A DNA stretch of 64,000 nucleotides from contig NW_004086434.1 in assembly GCF_000220395.1 (NCBI RefSeq), positions 62,001 to 126,000 of the forward strand, in the 5' to 3' direction. The DNA comes from Ichthyophthirius multifiliis (lineage: Eukaryota > Ciliophora > Oligohymenophorea > Hymenostomatida). Numbering within the stretch: position 1 is the first letter of the stretch; each line of letters begins with the position of its first letter. Shown piece after piece: positions 49,073 to 61,225 of the stretch. Under the pieces are notes generated by a model. The model ran no database searches. It was not told where the DNA came from and was given only the letters and a program-made list of their open reading frames with translations. The position numbers were made by a program, and so were the translations under genes.

Positions 49073-51151
49073 GAATTATAATAAATAGCATTTCCAAATT
49101 TGTGAAATTTATAAATAAAAAATATGAATATTAAATGCATTAAATATGCTACATTTTCTATAAGATTAATAAAAATATCCTCTATACATTCTTAAATTTT
49201 AAGATCCCTTAAATAAAACTTATTAATACAGTTTACGAAACATTTTATTTATAATCTCAATTTAGATCTAAAGTATTTTTAGTTTTATTTGAAAAATTAG
49301 AAAAAATTTGAAATTATATTAGACTTGATAAAAATTAAAATATATATTAAGTTTCTTGGCCTGACTATTGTAAAATATCATTAAAAATTAATTATTTTTT
49401 AATTTTAAACTTCTTTTGATAAACTACAAATCAATTAAAAAATGTAAAGATGATAAAATTATAATATAATGAAATTTACTATAATAAATTAGCATAATTT
49501 AAAAGTGATATTGCTTCTACTCTGGAAGAAAAATAATAATTTAGAATTTAAAAATTCCAAGCATATGTTACTGAAGTTTATTTGACTCAAAACTTTCGTG
49601 TAATTAACTTATATAGAAGATTAAAAAGTATGGTAATTATTAAAATAAAAACGAATAAAAATAATAAATTATTTATTTTTTAAACAATGATAAATAGTGG
49701 TAAGATATTGTTTTTGATAAATTTAAAGTCCTTATTTTATGTAATTTTAGTTTTCCAAATATAGAAACACCTTTCAATAGTAAATTCTGTAAATATTTTT
49801 CGCTAGAAAATTATGTCGTTATAATGCAAAACAATCGACCAAAGAATTGGGTTTATTCTTTCTGTAAGTGAAGTTGATCTTAGTTAGTTATCTAAAAATA
49901 AATATATTTGTTAAAATTTATTAGCAAAGTTTAAATATTAGACCTTATAGATCTTAAAGAATTAGAATTAGAATTTAATAATTAAGGAAATTGTTAAAAC
50001 TTAAATTAAATTTAATAAAAATAATCAAATAAAGAAAACAAAGTCTAAATTATATCTGATGAACTTTAGATTGATTTTAGCCTTTTTTAATAAAATAATT
50101 AAAAAATATAGGAAAACCCAAATACTTATATAAATAATAGACTACTAGACTACTGAATTTTAATAATATAATTAAGATATCAAAAACATAAATATTTTTT
50201 AATAAATAAGTAAAAAACTTTCATAAGAAAATTTATAAATTAATAAAAAACTGAAAACAAAGAAAATTAGTAAAATATCATCTTAAGAAAATTTATAAAT
50301 AAATAAAATAGATTCTTTAGTAAATTAGCAATCGAATTCTTAATAAAATATTTAAATGAATAACAAAAATTTCTTAAGAAAATATTTAAATAGATAAAAT
50401 AAAATTCAAGGAGAGTTTCAAATAAATAAGAATTGATCTTAACAAAATAATAAAATAAGTAATAATCTTTCTTATGAAAATTTATAAATAATATTAACTT
50501 TAGAATCAATAAAAAATATTTGCAAAGGAAAGTTGTTGACAATATCAATTTAGATAATTTAATTAATAATCATATTTTTTTTAAAAAAAGGTTATAGTTA
50601 GTTATAAAACAATTATTTTAATTCAGAAAAGTATTCCTTAAATTATAATTTTTATTAATATGAAAATATAAAATTTTATTTACAAAAAATATTCATATAA
50701 AGAAATAAATAACTAGTAATAAAATTAAGATTAAAAATCAAATAACAGCTATTTTAGATGAAATAATATAAAGGAAAATAGTAAAAATGAATGTTTAAAA
50801 AAGATTGGATTAATAAAAATAAGATAATAATTATTAATTAAATAAAAGTTAAATATAATTTATTAAATATCAATTGAATTTAAATATTGAAAATAGAGAT
50901 AATATCCAATTATAAAATAAATTAAAGTTAAAAGGACAAATAATTATTTTACTTTAAAAAAAGAATATCTTTGCAAAAAGTAATTTTTTTATATTTTTAA
51001 TTAAACATTTTATTAATTAATAATTAATAGTGATATAAAAGTTAATAAAGGAGAAGAAATTATTCAAATAAATAAATATTTATTACTTAAAATATTTAAA
51101 ATAATATCTGATTTAATCATTATCAGTTATAAAATGAAAAAATAATTAATG

Positions 51152-51160
<9 letters not shown>
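49073..51160 (+). pseudogene. Decayed SP-RING (MIZ/PIAS-type) gene with Gln/Asn repeat tail
   Basis: The region is more GC-rich than its surroundings and reads as protein in pieces. The frame NILYTFLNFKIPQIKLINTV...FRSKVFLVLFEKLEKI meets TGA at 49309, continues in frame (NYIRLDKNQNIYQVSWPDYC) to TGA at 49417, then shifts. After a phase-0 intron (49633-49697) come CNFSFPNIETPFNSKFCKYF and SLENYVVIM, PKNWVYSFCK. This follows the SP-RING pattern C...P.R...C.H..CFD...F...W.CP.C of PIAS/Siz SUMO ligases, but several zinc ligands are replaced (CxH becomes CKY, CFD becomes SLE, CPxC becomes YSFC). Downstream to about 50.4 kb are QENLQINK-like repeats in two frames. Multiple stops, shifts and lost ligands suggest a dying copy, though sequencing errors could add some breaks. 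Confidence 0.5.
50190..50500 (+). repeat. Degenerate QENLQI(N/D)K repeats
   Basis: The string TAAGAAAATTTATAAAT and variants recur at about 50224, 50284 and (shifted frame) 50357 and 50471. Read in code 6 they give SQENLQINK-type units spaced 40-120 nt. Probably a low-complexity tail of the decayed gene. Confidence 0.5.
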
Positions 51161-51182
<22 letters not shown>

Positions 51183-51392
51183 TATATATATTAAAATATA
51201 TATTTTAATTAAATTTTTTATGATATTAAAAAATATTACATTCTTATTAAATTTTAATTAAAAAAATTATTTTTAAATATTTATTTATTATTTAAAAAAA
51301 ATAAAAAAAATAAACCTAAAAAATAAAATAAAATATAATTAAAAATTTTATTATTTTAATTATTTCTTTAATTTTAAGTTTTAAATTTATCT

Positions 51393-54300
51393 ATGTCTTA
51401 TTAAAATAACAAAGGTAAAGGTAATTTTCATTTATTAAAAAATTAATTTTCAAAGAATTTGAAAAATAATACACCAGCGAATAATAATATCATAAATTAT
51501 TTAATGATGCCAAAGAAAATATTCTCAATAATAATTATGAAGCGACAGTTAAATATATTATTTAAAATAATATTTTTATTAATACATATTTAAAAAAAGG
51601 AATAAATTTTATAAGAATTACTAAAGTTAGAAGTTAATAATATTGAGTCTTTAAACTTATTAGCATATACACGGAAATAAATAATTTTGAAAAATAAAGA
51701 ACAAAATAATATAGAAGAAAAATTAGAACAATGTTCATAAATTTTATAAGAAGCATTAAAGGTTTTATTTTTTTTATAAGAAAATTCTAAAATACAGAAT
51801 AAAAAAATGATTTTAATTTAAAAAAAAAAAAAGTTGGATAAAACAAATTAATTAACTTTGTTTAATATAGGAACATTTTATTATGAAATAAAATAATATG
51901 ATAAAGCAATATCTTATTATGAATAATGTTATAAGAATAATATTTAAGATACAAGAATATATTTCAATTTAGCAATATCTTATGAAAAGCAAAATTAATA
52001 TGAAAACGCTTTGTAAAATTATGAAAAAGTATAATTTATTAAATTTAAAATAAATGAAATCAATATAAAAAAAAAAATATTAAATTTAAATAATATAAAA
52101 TTTCATTATATTTGTTTTTATTTTACATATATATTTATTTTATTTATTATTATTTTTTTAAAAAAATAAATAAATATATATCATCTGTATTTATAAATAT
52201 TTTTTAAAGGCCATAAAAATAAATCCTTATTTTTCTGGAGCAATAATAAATTATACTAATTTATTAACAAAATGTCAAAAAGTTACTTAAGCAAAAGCTA
52301 TATTAGAAGAATATTTAAAAAATGCACCTTTTGATGAAAAAGCAGCAAATAATTTAAGTATAATTTTATCTGAAAGAAACTAATAAAAAAAAGCTTAAGA
52401 AAATTTTTAAAAAATGCTTAGATAACCAAATCCTAATCCATTAACAATTTATAATAATGGTATTTTTTTATATAAACAGGAGAATTATTAATAATCTCTT
52501 GAAACATTTTATAAATTTATCGAACTTAAATTATAAATTGATGATCCTTTATTATAATTAGCATACATAAATATTGCCTTAATATATTAATAATTAAAAT
52601 AATATGATAAAGCTATAGATACATATAATTAAGTGAATTTTTAATATTTATATTTATAATTTTTTATTTTTTTTAGATGTTTTAAAAATTTAATTAAGTT
52701 CTTAAAAATAAAGAAGAGATAAAAAATAAAATAAAAAGTTTAAATGAATTATTAAAATTATAAGAAAAATAAAATGGTTATTAGGTTTTGAATACAGAAA
52801 AAGATTTTTATTAAACAAAAAATAAATTCGTATTGAAAAATTTGAATAATTTATAAACGAAAAAAATGAATAGATTTTTAGAAAAACGTAATAATTAAAA
52901 AAGCTTAAATAAACAAAATGAAGAATAATAAAGTTTATAGTAAACATTAAAAAATTAATAAATATAAAAATTAATTAAAAATAATTACACTTAAAACTTT
53001 TAGCCTGATTAATAATTTGATATTTAAGACAAACCCGAAAATTTATAAATAAACAAATAAAGGTTATCTTCTAATATGTAAGAGAGTGTTAATGATTAAA
53101 AATTTTTAACTTAAAAATAATTTAGTAGTTAAAAAAAAGATGATTAGAAAGTTTTCTTAAAAGATTTGGAAAAAAAAACTCTAAAATATTAAATGGGGAA
53201 TAAATAAAATATTATTTATTAAAAAAATAATAATAATTATAATTAGTTTAATCATTATAGTTAAACTATAAACATAAACGAATAAAATTAAGAAATTTAC
53301 AAAAATGATTAATTTAAAGAAGAATTTCATTTAATGCAAAATAAAAATATATTTTAAAATGATAATAAAAAAAGTTTTTATATTTATAAAAATTAACATG
53401 AAAATATTAGTTATTTGGATATATAGAAACATGACAGAAATTAAAATATAAATAAAGATTAAAAATATCATTAAATATTAAAATAATAAAAATAAACAGA
53501 AAATTAATAACCAAAAAAATAAACACTTTCAAATATTTAAGAAAATTAAAAATTAAAATAATAATAAGAATATAAATAATAACAAGTATAAAATTTATAA
53601 AAACAAGAATATAAATAATAATAATTATAACAAGAATAAAAATATCAATTAGAATATATATAGAAATAAAAATAACATTATGAATAAAAATAATAACACG
53701 AATAAAAATAATAATAGGAACAAAAACTATAATAAGATTAATAGTAATAATAAAATCAATAAAAAATATAATAGTTAGAATAAAAATAACTTTTAGAATA
53801 AAATTAATAATAAGAATACAAAAAATAGTAAGAATTTCAAAAAAAATAAGAATAATAATAACATTAGAATCAAACATTATTATAAGAGTAAAAATAGTAA
53901 TAAGATAGCTCTTAAAAATTAATTTAAGAATAAAAAATGGATGTTGATTCTTAATTAGAGAAGGAAGATTAAATGTAACAAGCTAATAAAAAAAACAAGG
54001 AATTATTTTAAACAGATTAAGATCCTTTATAAAACTAAGTTTAAATTTAATAAATAAAAAAAATAAGTTTCGATTAAACTTAAGAAGTAAATAATAAAGA
54101 TGATGTTTAAACTAAAAAAAAAATGGAGCAAAATTATTAAATTTTCATATAAAAAGATGAAAATTAACAAGAGAAAATACAATAGAATATTAATGAATAA
54201 AGCTAAGATTAAAATAATTAATAATAAAATGATTAAAAAGTAAAATAAAATAGTTTGGTCTAGACGAAAGATTAAGATAATTAAATTAATAAAGATAAAT

Positions 54301-57300
54301 TAAAAAATTCTGAATAATAAAATATTGAAATCACATAAAATTAATAAAGATAATAAGAAAATATTTAATAAAAAGTTGTGAAAAATTAAAATAAATAATA
54401 ACAAAATTAATAAAGTCCAAAATAATAACTATAAACTATTAAATAAGATGAACAAAGCCCTAAAAAATTAGACTAGGTAATTAAAAAAAATAATGAAATT
54501 TCGAATAAAGAAGAATAAGCACTCATAAAAGATTAATAAGAATAAGTTCTCATAAAAAATTAATAAGAATAAGTACTCATAAAAAATTAATAAGAATAAG
54601 CACTCATAAAAGATTAATAAGAATAAGTTCTCATAAAAGATTAATAAGAATAAGCACTCATAAAAGATTAATAAGAATAAGTACTCATAAAAGATTAATA
54701 AGAATAAGTACTCATAAAAGATTAATAAGAATAAGTACTCATAAAAGATTAATAAGAATAAGCACTCATAAAAGAATTAATAAGAATAAGTACTCATAAA
54801 AGATTAATAAGAATAAGTACTCATAAAAGATTAATAAGAATAATAAATATAATTTTTAGTTTAAAGCATTGATTAAACCAAAATTAGTTAAGATATAAAA
54901 TAAAAAGAAATAAATGATTCTGAAAATTAAAATAACATTTAATAAGTTTAATAATAAAATATAAATTCTGATACAAAATTAATTTAAGAATAGTAATAAA
55001 ATATAAATTCTGATGCAAAAGTAATTTAAGAATAGCAATAAAATATAAATTCTGATACAAAAATAATTTAAGAATAGTAATAAAATAAAATATCAAATAA
55101 TGAATCATTTAATTTATAAAAAAACTAAGAATAATAAATTTAAGAATAAAAGCAATAAATAATATAAGAATAAAAAGTTTTAGAATAAAGTTAAGAATAA
55201 GTAAGTTAACAATTATAATAACAAGAAAAATTTGATTAAAGTTAAGAAAAAAATAAATAAAAATAGAAAGAAAATAAATAAGAAGAATACAAAGATGAAT
55301 AATAACAAATAGAATAAAAATAATAATAATAATAAGAATAATAATAATAAGAATAAGAATAAGAATAGGAAAAATAATAAAGCTAAAAAGAATAATAAAA
55401 ATAAAGTGAATAGTAAAAGTAATTATCAGAATAAAAATAAGAATTATAGGTAGAAGAGAATAAATAAGAATTGTAGTTAGAAGAGAAAAAATAAGAATAA
55501 ATATAATAGTAATAATCTGATTAATAAATTAACTAAAAAAGTAATAGTTAATCATAACTATAAGAAGAGAATATTTAATAAATACAAGTAAGTATATAAA
55601 AATAATAAGAAAAAGAAGTATATTAAAATAATTAAGTTGAACAAAAGAAAGAAAATATAGAAATAGATAATTAAGAACCATAAGAATAATAAAAATAACT
55701 AGAATATTCAGAATAACCTGAATTATAACAAAATCAATTACATTAATAAGATTTTTTTTAATAAAATTAAGAAGTTAATGAATAATAATCTATTCTAAAA
55801 GAAACTAAATAAGAAAGCAGCTAAAGTGAGAATAATAAATAAGAAGATTAAACTTTGATAAATAAGTTAGTAAAATCTCCATTAAATAAATAGAAATCAA
55901 ATTCTTTATAATTTATGTAAAATAATGAAAATTAAGTTAAAAGTAATAAATAAATTGAAGAGGAAGAAGAATAAGAAAAAAAAATGTGCAAGGAAAATTC
56001 ATAAAACGAAATAGACTAATAAGAAATAAAATAAAATTCAATTACAAATTTATAAAAAAGCTCTAATATTACCGAATTATCTTAAAAAATGTAAAAGGAT
56101 TTAGAATAAGAAGTTTAAAATGAAATTAATATTGAAAAATAACCATCAATAAATAATAATATAAATGATTAGACTAGCCAAGATAATGAAAGTAGTACTA
56201 ATAAATTAGGATCTTAATTCCATTTATGGACAGGCGAACAATGCTTGCAAATCATAGAATAGGATCCTATTAATTATTAGGCTTATTATAGATTGGCGTT
56301 ATTCTGTTTTGATAATTAGGACATTTAAGGGGCTAAACAGTACCTTTTGAAGGTTTTTTAAATAAATAAACAATTCAAATCCGATAAAGTTAATATGGGT
56401 TTAGGAGAAATATTTGAATTGGAGAAAAATTATGAATAAGCCTTATATCATTTTAAAATTGTTTACAAAACAACAGATTAATAATAACTTATATTATTAA
56501 AAATCGCTAAATGTTTTTATAAAATTGGAAATATTTCGCATGCTTAGAAAACTTATGAAGAAGCTATTAAGGTTAATACGAAAAATTTTTTACCTTATTT
56601 GAAATTGGGATGGATGTAAATTAAAAATGGAGATATTAAGTTGGGAATTAATAATTTATAAAAAGCATAGTCTTTATAACCTGATAATTTCGAAATTACT
56701 GTTAAGTTAGGAAAAGTATTTATAAATATAAACAAAAAAATTAACTTTTTTTTTTTTAGGCTTATTTATTACTAAATAATGAAGATGGAATTGATGATGC
56801 CATTTTTCATCTTACTAAAGCTTTGTCTATTGATGAAAATGATTATGATTGCTTAATTGGATTAGGGAAAGCTTATGAGAAAAAAGGAGATATTGATAAG
56901 TCTATATAGTTTACTTAAGTGGCTATTTCTTTACCTAATAGTTTACCAAATATTAATTCTATTTTATTTTTGGGAATGCTTTATTTGAAAAAAAAAGATA
57001 TTTATAATGCTTCAGAATAATTTAAAAAAATCTTATGTAAAAAAAAAAAATTATATATTTATATAATTTTAAACCAATTTTTAAAAAAATAAATATATTA
57101 AAAACAAAGAAATCGATCCTAAAAATGTAAATGCATTAATTGAATATGCAACATCTTTAAGTTTATAAGGTTAATATGATAAAGCAGTTTAATATTTTAA
57201 GTATAAAAATTACATTTTATTTCATTTTTTAAAAAAAAATATAAAATATTTAAAGAGAAGCAGTAAGCTTAGATTAAGAAAATATAGTCGGAAATTTAAG

Positions 57301-58328
57301 ATTGGGAAAAATATTTTAAAATAAGCTTAATGATTTGGATGGTGCAATAGAATGTTATAAAAAAATAATTCAAGTTCAACCTGAATTTTCAAAAGCTCAT
57401 TATTAATTAGGACTTGCCTATATAGAAAAAAAAGAATATAAAAAAGCTAGCGAAGAATTAAAATAGACACTTAAAATAAATCCAAGATTCAGTGGGGCAT
57501 TTAAAGCTATGGGATTAATATTTTACAGAAATGCAAATGAATAGATAGCTTGTAAATATTACTAAAAAGCATTAGAATGCGATCCTACAGATATGGAATG
57601 TAAGGTAGGTTTGGCTAATTGTTATTATTTATTAGAAAATTTCGATTTAGCAATTTAATATTATGAAGAAATTTCAAATATCGATCAAAACGAAGAAATA
57701 GAATATAATCTTGGTAATTGCTATTATATGAAGGGAGAAATAGATGAAGCTATTTCCCATTATAAAAATTCAATAGATATAAAACCAGATAAAACTGATT
57801 GTTTATATAATTTAGGAAATGCCTTTTGTATCGTACAGAATTTCGAAAAAGCTTTAGAATGCTTTTAGAAAACTGTAGATATTGAACCTCATAATTCCTC
57901 GGCTATATATAATTTGGCAAATACTTATTATATATTAGGAGAACATGAATTAGCTTTTATTTAATTTGAAAAGGCTTTAGATTTAGAACCAAATAATGAG
58001 GAATGGTAAGGGTATATTGGAGGATTATTTTTTGAAAGAGGGAATTTCGAAAAAGCCAAAAAACACTACGAAAAATGTGTAGAATTGGATCGTTAAAATA
58101 TTGATGCAAATTTCAAGTTGGCGAGTATTTTTAATAATCAGAATTAAAAAGATATTGCTTTTTAATATATAAATGTACTTTTTTTAGTTTTTTTTTTTTT
58201 TTTTAAGTTTATTTTCTTAGATAGTTTTATAATTATAACATGATCATTATGAAGGATTATATCTTAAATAAGAATTAGAGTAATATTTTAAAAACTAAAA
58301 TGAATAAAAAACTGATAATTAAATTTGA
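51393..58328 (+). CDS. Giant TPR-repeat protein with Gln/Glu repeat linker, copy 2
   Basis: About 2100 residues. Introns include 51415-51455, about 51554-51600, about 51764-51831, about 52030-52208, about 52635-52677, about 56718-56759, about 57034-57108, about 57203-57258 and about 58174-58219; phases agree at the junctions. N-terminal TPRs (FNIGTFYYEIKQYDKAISYY; AIKINPYFSGAIINYTNLL) match copy 1 intron for intron. A linker of about 1150 residues (52.7-56.2 kb) is Gln/Glu/Asn/Lys-rich with nearly all Gln as TAA, and contains a 12-unit 9-residue and a 3-unit 14-residue repeat. A C-terminal array of about 17 TPRs follows (YNLGNCYYMKGEIDEAISHY; YNLANTYYILGEHELAFIQF; WQGYIGGLFFERGNFEKAKK) and the gene ends at QKTDNQI-TGA. 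One extra base at about 54774 breaks the frame. Function unknown; scaffold inferred. Confidence 0.82.
54513..54837 (+). repeat. 12 x 27-nt in-frame tandem repeat
   Basis: Twelve direct units of 27 nt encode EQ(A/V)LIK(D/N)QQ; only the A/V codon (GCA, GTT, GTA) and the D/N codon vary. Unit 10 has 28 nt (AAAAGAATTAATA instead of AAAAGATTAATA), shifting the frame by one. Confidence 0.95.
54953..55078 (+). repeat. 3 x 42-nt in-frame tandem repeat
   Basis: Three units of 42 nt (54953, 54995, 55037) encode NINSD(T/A)K(L/V/I)IQEQQQ in the frame of the TPR gene, with a partial fourth after 55078. They lie 115 nt after the 27-nt array and differ from it in sequence. Confidence 0.92.
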
Positions 58329-58644
58329 AGATATAATTAATGATAAGAAAAAAAAAATTATTTATTTTATTATTTTAAAAATATGTGTTTAATATATAGA
58401 TTATTTAGAAAATAATCATTTTTTTTTTTTTTAATTAAAAATAATATTTTTTTTTTTTTTTTAATATTTATCAAAACATTAAAAAATATATTTAATTATT
58501 TCAATTATTCATTTTTATAATTATTCTTTTAATATTTATAGTCCTTAAAAGAATAAAAATGAACATAATTTTTAAATATGATTAATTTAGTTTTTATTTT
58601 CTATATTTTTTTTTTTTAAAAAAAAAAACATAACAAAAACTTAA
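58329..58644. other. Convergent spacer
   Basis: About 315 nt between the TPR gene and the phosphatase gene; poly-T and poly-A runs only. No gene. Confidence 0.55.
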
Positions 58645-59919
58645 TCATTTATTATTGTGTAATTTAACTTAAGCAACAATCACAGTTATATCATCGAGTT
58701 TACCTCCCATATATATCTAATTAGCTAATTTAGCTTTAATAGCAAAAGGGGATTCATAAAGCCATGTTAAAGATAATTTTTTAGCTTCCTTACCCAATTA
58801 ACTTGCATAAGATTAAACATCTAAGTTTTTTTCAGATAATAAGTATTAAGAAATTTCATTTTAAATATTTCTTACATATACATTATCAAATAACCCATCA
58901 GTACCAGCTACAATAATATCATTATGCATTATTTTATGTTCTTATTCAACAGCTTCTTTAGGTAAATCCCCATATCCTTATCCTCCAAGCTATTATATTT
59001 ATAAATAAAAATATTAATAAATATTTATAAATAAAAATATACTTAATAAGGAAAATCAAAAGACTTTTATTATTCCTTAAATTAATATATTAATTTAGGG
59101 ATATTATTTTCATCTAATCTAAAAATAAGATACCCAGTATCACCTATATATGTACTTTTTAAAACATTAGTTTATTTATCTAATGCTAATATCAATAGAG
59201 TACTATTTTTTATTTTCTTATTATATTTTTTTAATTATTTTTTATTTTTTTACCTTGAACCTACTACATTAGTTTCTTTTGCTGCATGAATTAATAAAAT
59301 TTTAGGATTTTAAATATATTTTAGAATATTTTATGAATAGAACTTTTAAACACTATTTTTATATATATAAATATTTTTAAAATTTAGATAACTTTTTTAT
59401 TAATTCTCTACTATATTCAGCAGGATCTATTCCTTTTTCTGCCCATTTACCTACACCATCTGCTATTGCAATTAAACTAATTTTTTGTTTTGTTTATAAG
59501 TTAATGTTAATACTATTATGTAATAAATACTTCTTGTCAGTAAAATTAAAATCTTCTCCTCCGTTTTTTTCGTTATTTGGGCAAGGGAAAACTTAAATTC
59601 TATTTATTTAATTTTTTTTTAATAAATATTTTTATTATTTTTTTTAAATACCCTATATCTAAAAAGTTATTTTATTATAAGTGCAGTTTTGCCTAATTTT
59701 ATTATTAGAGAGTATAATATAGAGCTAATGATGATGTTAATCCAAGTAACGTTTTTTCTAAATTAAATTTATATATTTAAATTAATATAATTCTATTTAT
59801 TTAATTATTTTTATTATAGATGCTTTAATTATTTTTATATTTGTTATTGTTTTTATATATTTTGTTTGTATTTTACTTTTATGGAGTATTTTTATGTTTT
59901 TTAAGAAATTAGCAAACAT
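58645..59919 (-). CDS. PPTC7: PPTC7-like mitochondrial PP2C phosphatase
   Basis: About 315 residues, six exons. The first intron (59758-59876, 119 nt) follows a short leader, MFANFLKNIKILHKK, then KTLLGLTSSLALYYTL, a basic amphipathic plus hydrophobic signal-anchor typical of mitochondrial import. PPTC7 landmarks: NNEKNGGEDFNF (metal/His region), IAIADGVGKWAEKGIDP (metal-binding DGVGxW), LKSTYIGDTGYLIFR (GDTG), LGGQGYGD, DIIVAGTDGLFDNV (GTDGLFDN), and GGKLDDITVIVA (GKxDDITV) at the C-terminus. Mg/Mn-dependent Ser/Thr phosphatase; in yeast and animals the family regulates coenzyme Q and import factors. All metal-coordinating Asp residues seem present, so it should be active. Stop TGA 58645-58647. 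It converges with the giant TPR gene. Confidence 0.87.
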
Positions 59920-60505
59920 ATTTCTTTATATATATATATATATATAATAATTTTTTTAAGTATATATGTTTAAATAAAATAATTTTTTAAATAAAAACAA
60001 GTATATATTTTAATTTATATTAATGTGTTTTTTGCTTAGAAAAGAAATAAAAAATTTAAAATATAGAATATAATTCTTAAATTAATTACTATAAATTAGT
60101 TATTTATTTTTTATAATTTTTTTTTTTTTTAAGAAAATTGAAAATATTATATTAATTTTAAAATAATTCTAAATACAAAGTTGATATATATTTTTTTTTA
60201 AAAAAAATTGTTATTATTAAAAACTAATTTTATAATTTAAAAAAAAAAAAAATGAAATAATTATTAAAAATAAATAAATCAAAATACAATATATTTATAA
60301 TAATTAAATAAAATATATAATAGATGATCTAATAAAAATATATTATATATTAATAATAACAAAATCAAAAAATTTATTTTATAATAGTTTCTTAATATAA
60401 AATAATACAAAAGAAAACCAAAATAAATATATATTACTAATTTATTATCATGATAAATTTCAATTATAATAGTAAATAAATATAAACAATATATATATTA
60501 TTTTT
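59920..60505. other. Intergenic AT-rich spacer
   Basis: A/T sequence with (TA)n at 59930-59948 between two minus-strand genes. No gene is supported. Confidence 0.55.
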
Positions 60506-60997
60506 TCAATAAAGTAGATTTTAGTAATCGAGAACAGCTTAATATCCTTATTCATCATATATTTATCTTAAATTTTAATTACTTAATATATTATAAGCAT
60601 TTCTTATTTAATTGAATTTTTCATAAATATCATTTTAATCAATAATTTTATTTTATTGGAATAATTTATCTGGATGGTATTTTAAGCTTAATTATTTAAA
60701 TTTTTATTTAATTTAATCTGTGGATGATTAAGGATCAACTTATAAAATACAATATAAGTCATTTTGATAATTTATTATGAATTATTATATAGCATCTTCT
60801 TATCTTTGCTTTAAATACTTATCAAAAGATGAGAATATTTTTTATTTATTATCTGTCTCATTTAACTTTTTTTATATAGAATTAGCATTAGAAGTATTGT
60901 TTCTAATAGGAGATTTTGAAGGTGTTCTCTCAGTTTATTATATTTTTTTTAAAAACTAGTTTTTTTTAGAAAATAAATCATCAAATATATCACTCAT
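60506..60997 (-). CDS. J-domain (DnaJ/Hsp40) protein
   Basis: 163 residues, one exon, exactly 164 codons, from ATG at 60997 to TGA 60506-60508. The first 75 residues are a Ser/Lys/Gln-rich head. A C-terminal J-domain follows: DLYCILQVDPQSSTDQIKQK, FKQLSLKYHPDKLFQQ with the HPD motif that stimulates Hsp70 ATPase, YEKFNQIRNAYNILSNQNLR, and IYDEQGYQAVL. No G/F-rich, zinc-finger or C-terminal substrate domain, so this is a type III (class C) J protein whose head probably decides specificity. Location unknown. The antisense open stretch over it is not a gene. Confidence 0.88.
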
Positions 60998-61225
60998 TTT
61001 TTTTTAAAAATTGAAAAATTGAATTTTATTTAAATTTGCTTAAAATAAAAATCATATTTTAATATAAATTATAGAATCAAATATTTTCTTTATTAAAAAA
61101 AAAAATTAAAAAAATGATTTTAAATACATTCTAAAATTAAAATAAAATATTATATAATTTGTATTAAAAAAAATATAGCAAAATACATTATTTTTTAATG
61201 TTTTTATATTTAAATAATAATTTTT

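Noticed and set aside
50267-50548. 93-codon minus-strand hydrophobic frame
   Set aside because: Antisense shadow of the Gln/Asn repeat region; composition is what reversed AT-rich coding DNA produces.
53407-53877. 156-codon minus-strand open stretch of Ile/Phe/Leu/Val
   Set aside because: It is antisense to the Gln/Asn-rich linker of the TPR gene: TAA/AAT repeats read backwards give Leu/Ile/Phe codons. The plus strand has the continuous frame.
54513-54837. CRISPR-like array
   Set aside because: Units are contiguous with no unique spacers and encode peptide in frame; this is a eukaryotic minisatellite in a gene.
60777-60959. 60-codon plus-strand open frame
   Set aside because: Lies opposite the J-domain gene, whose HPD motif and exact length identify the minus strand as coding.
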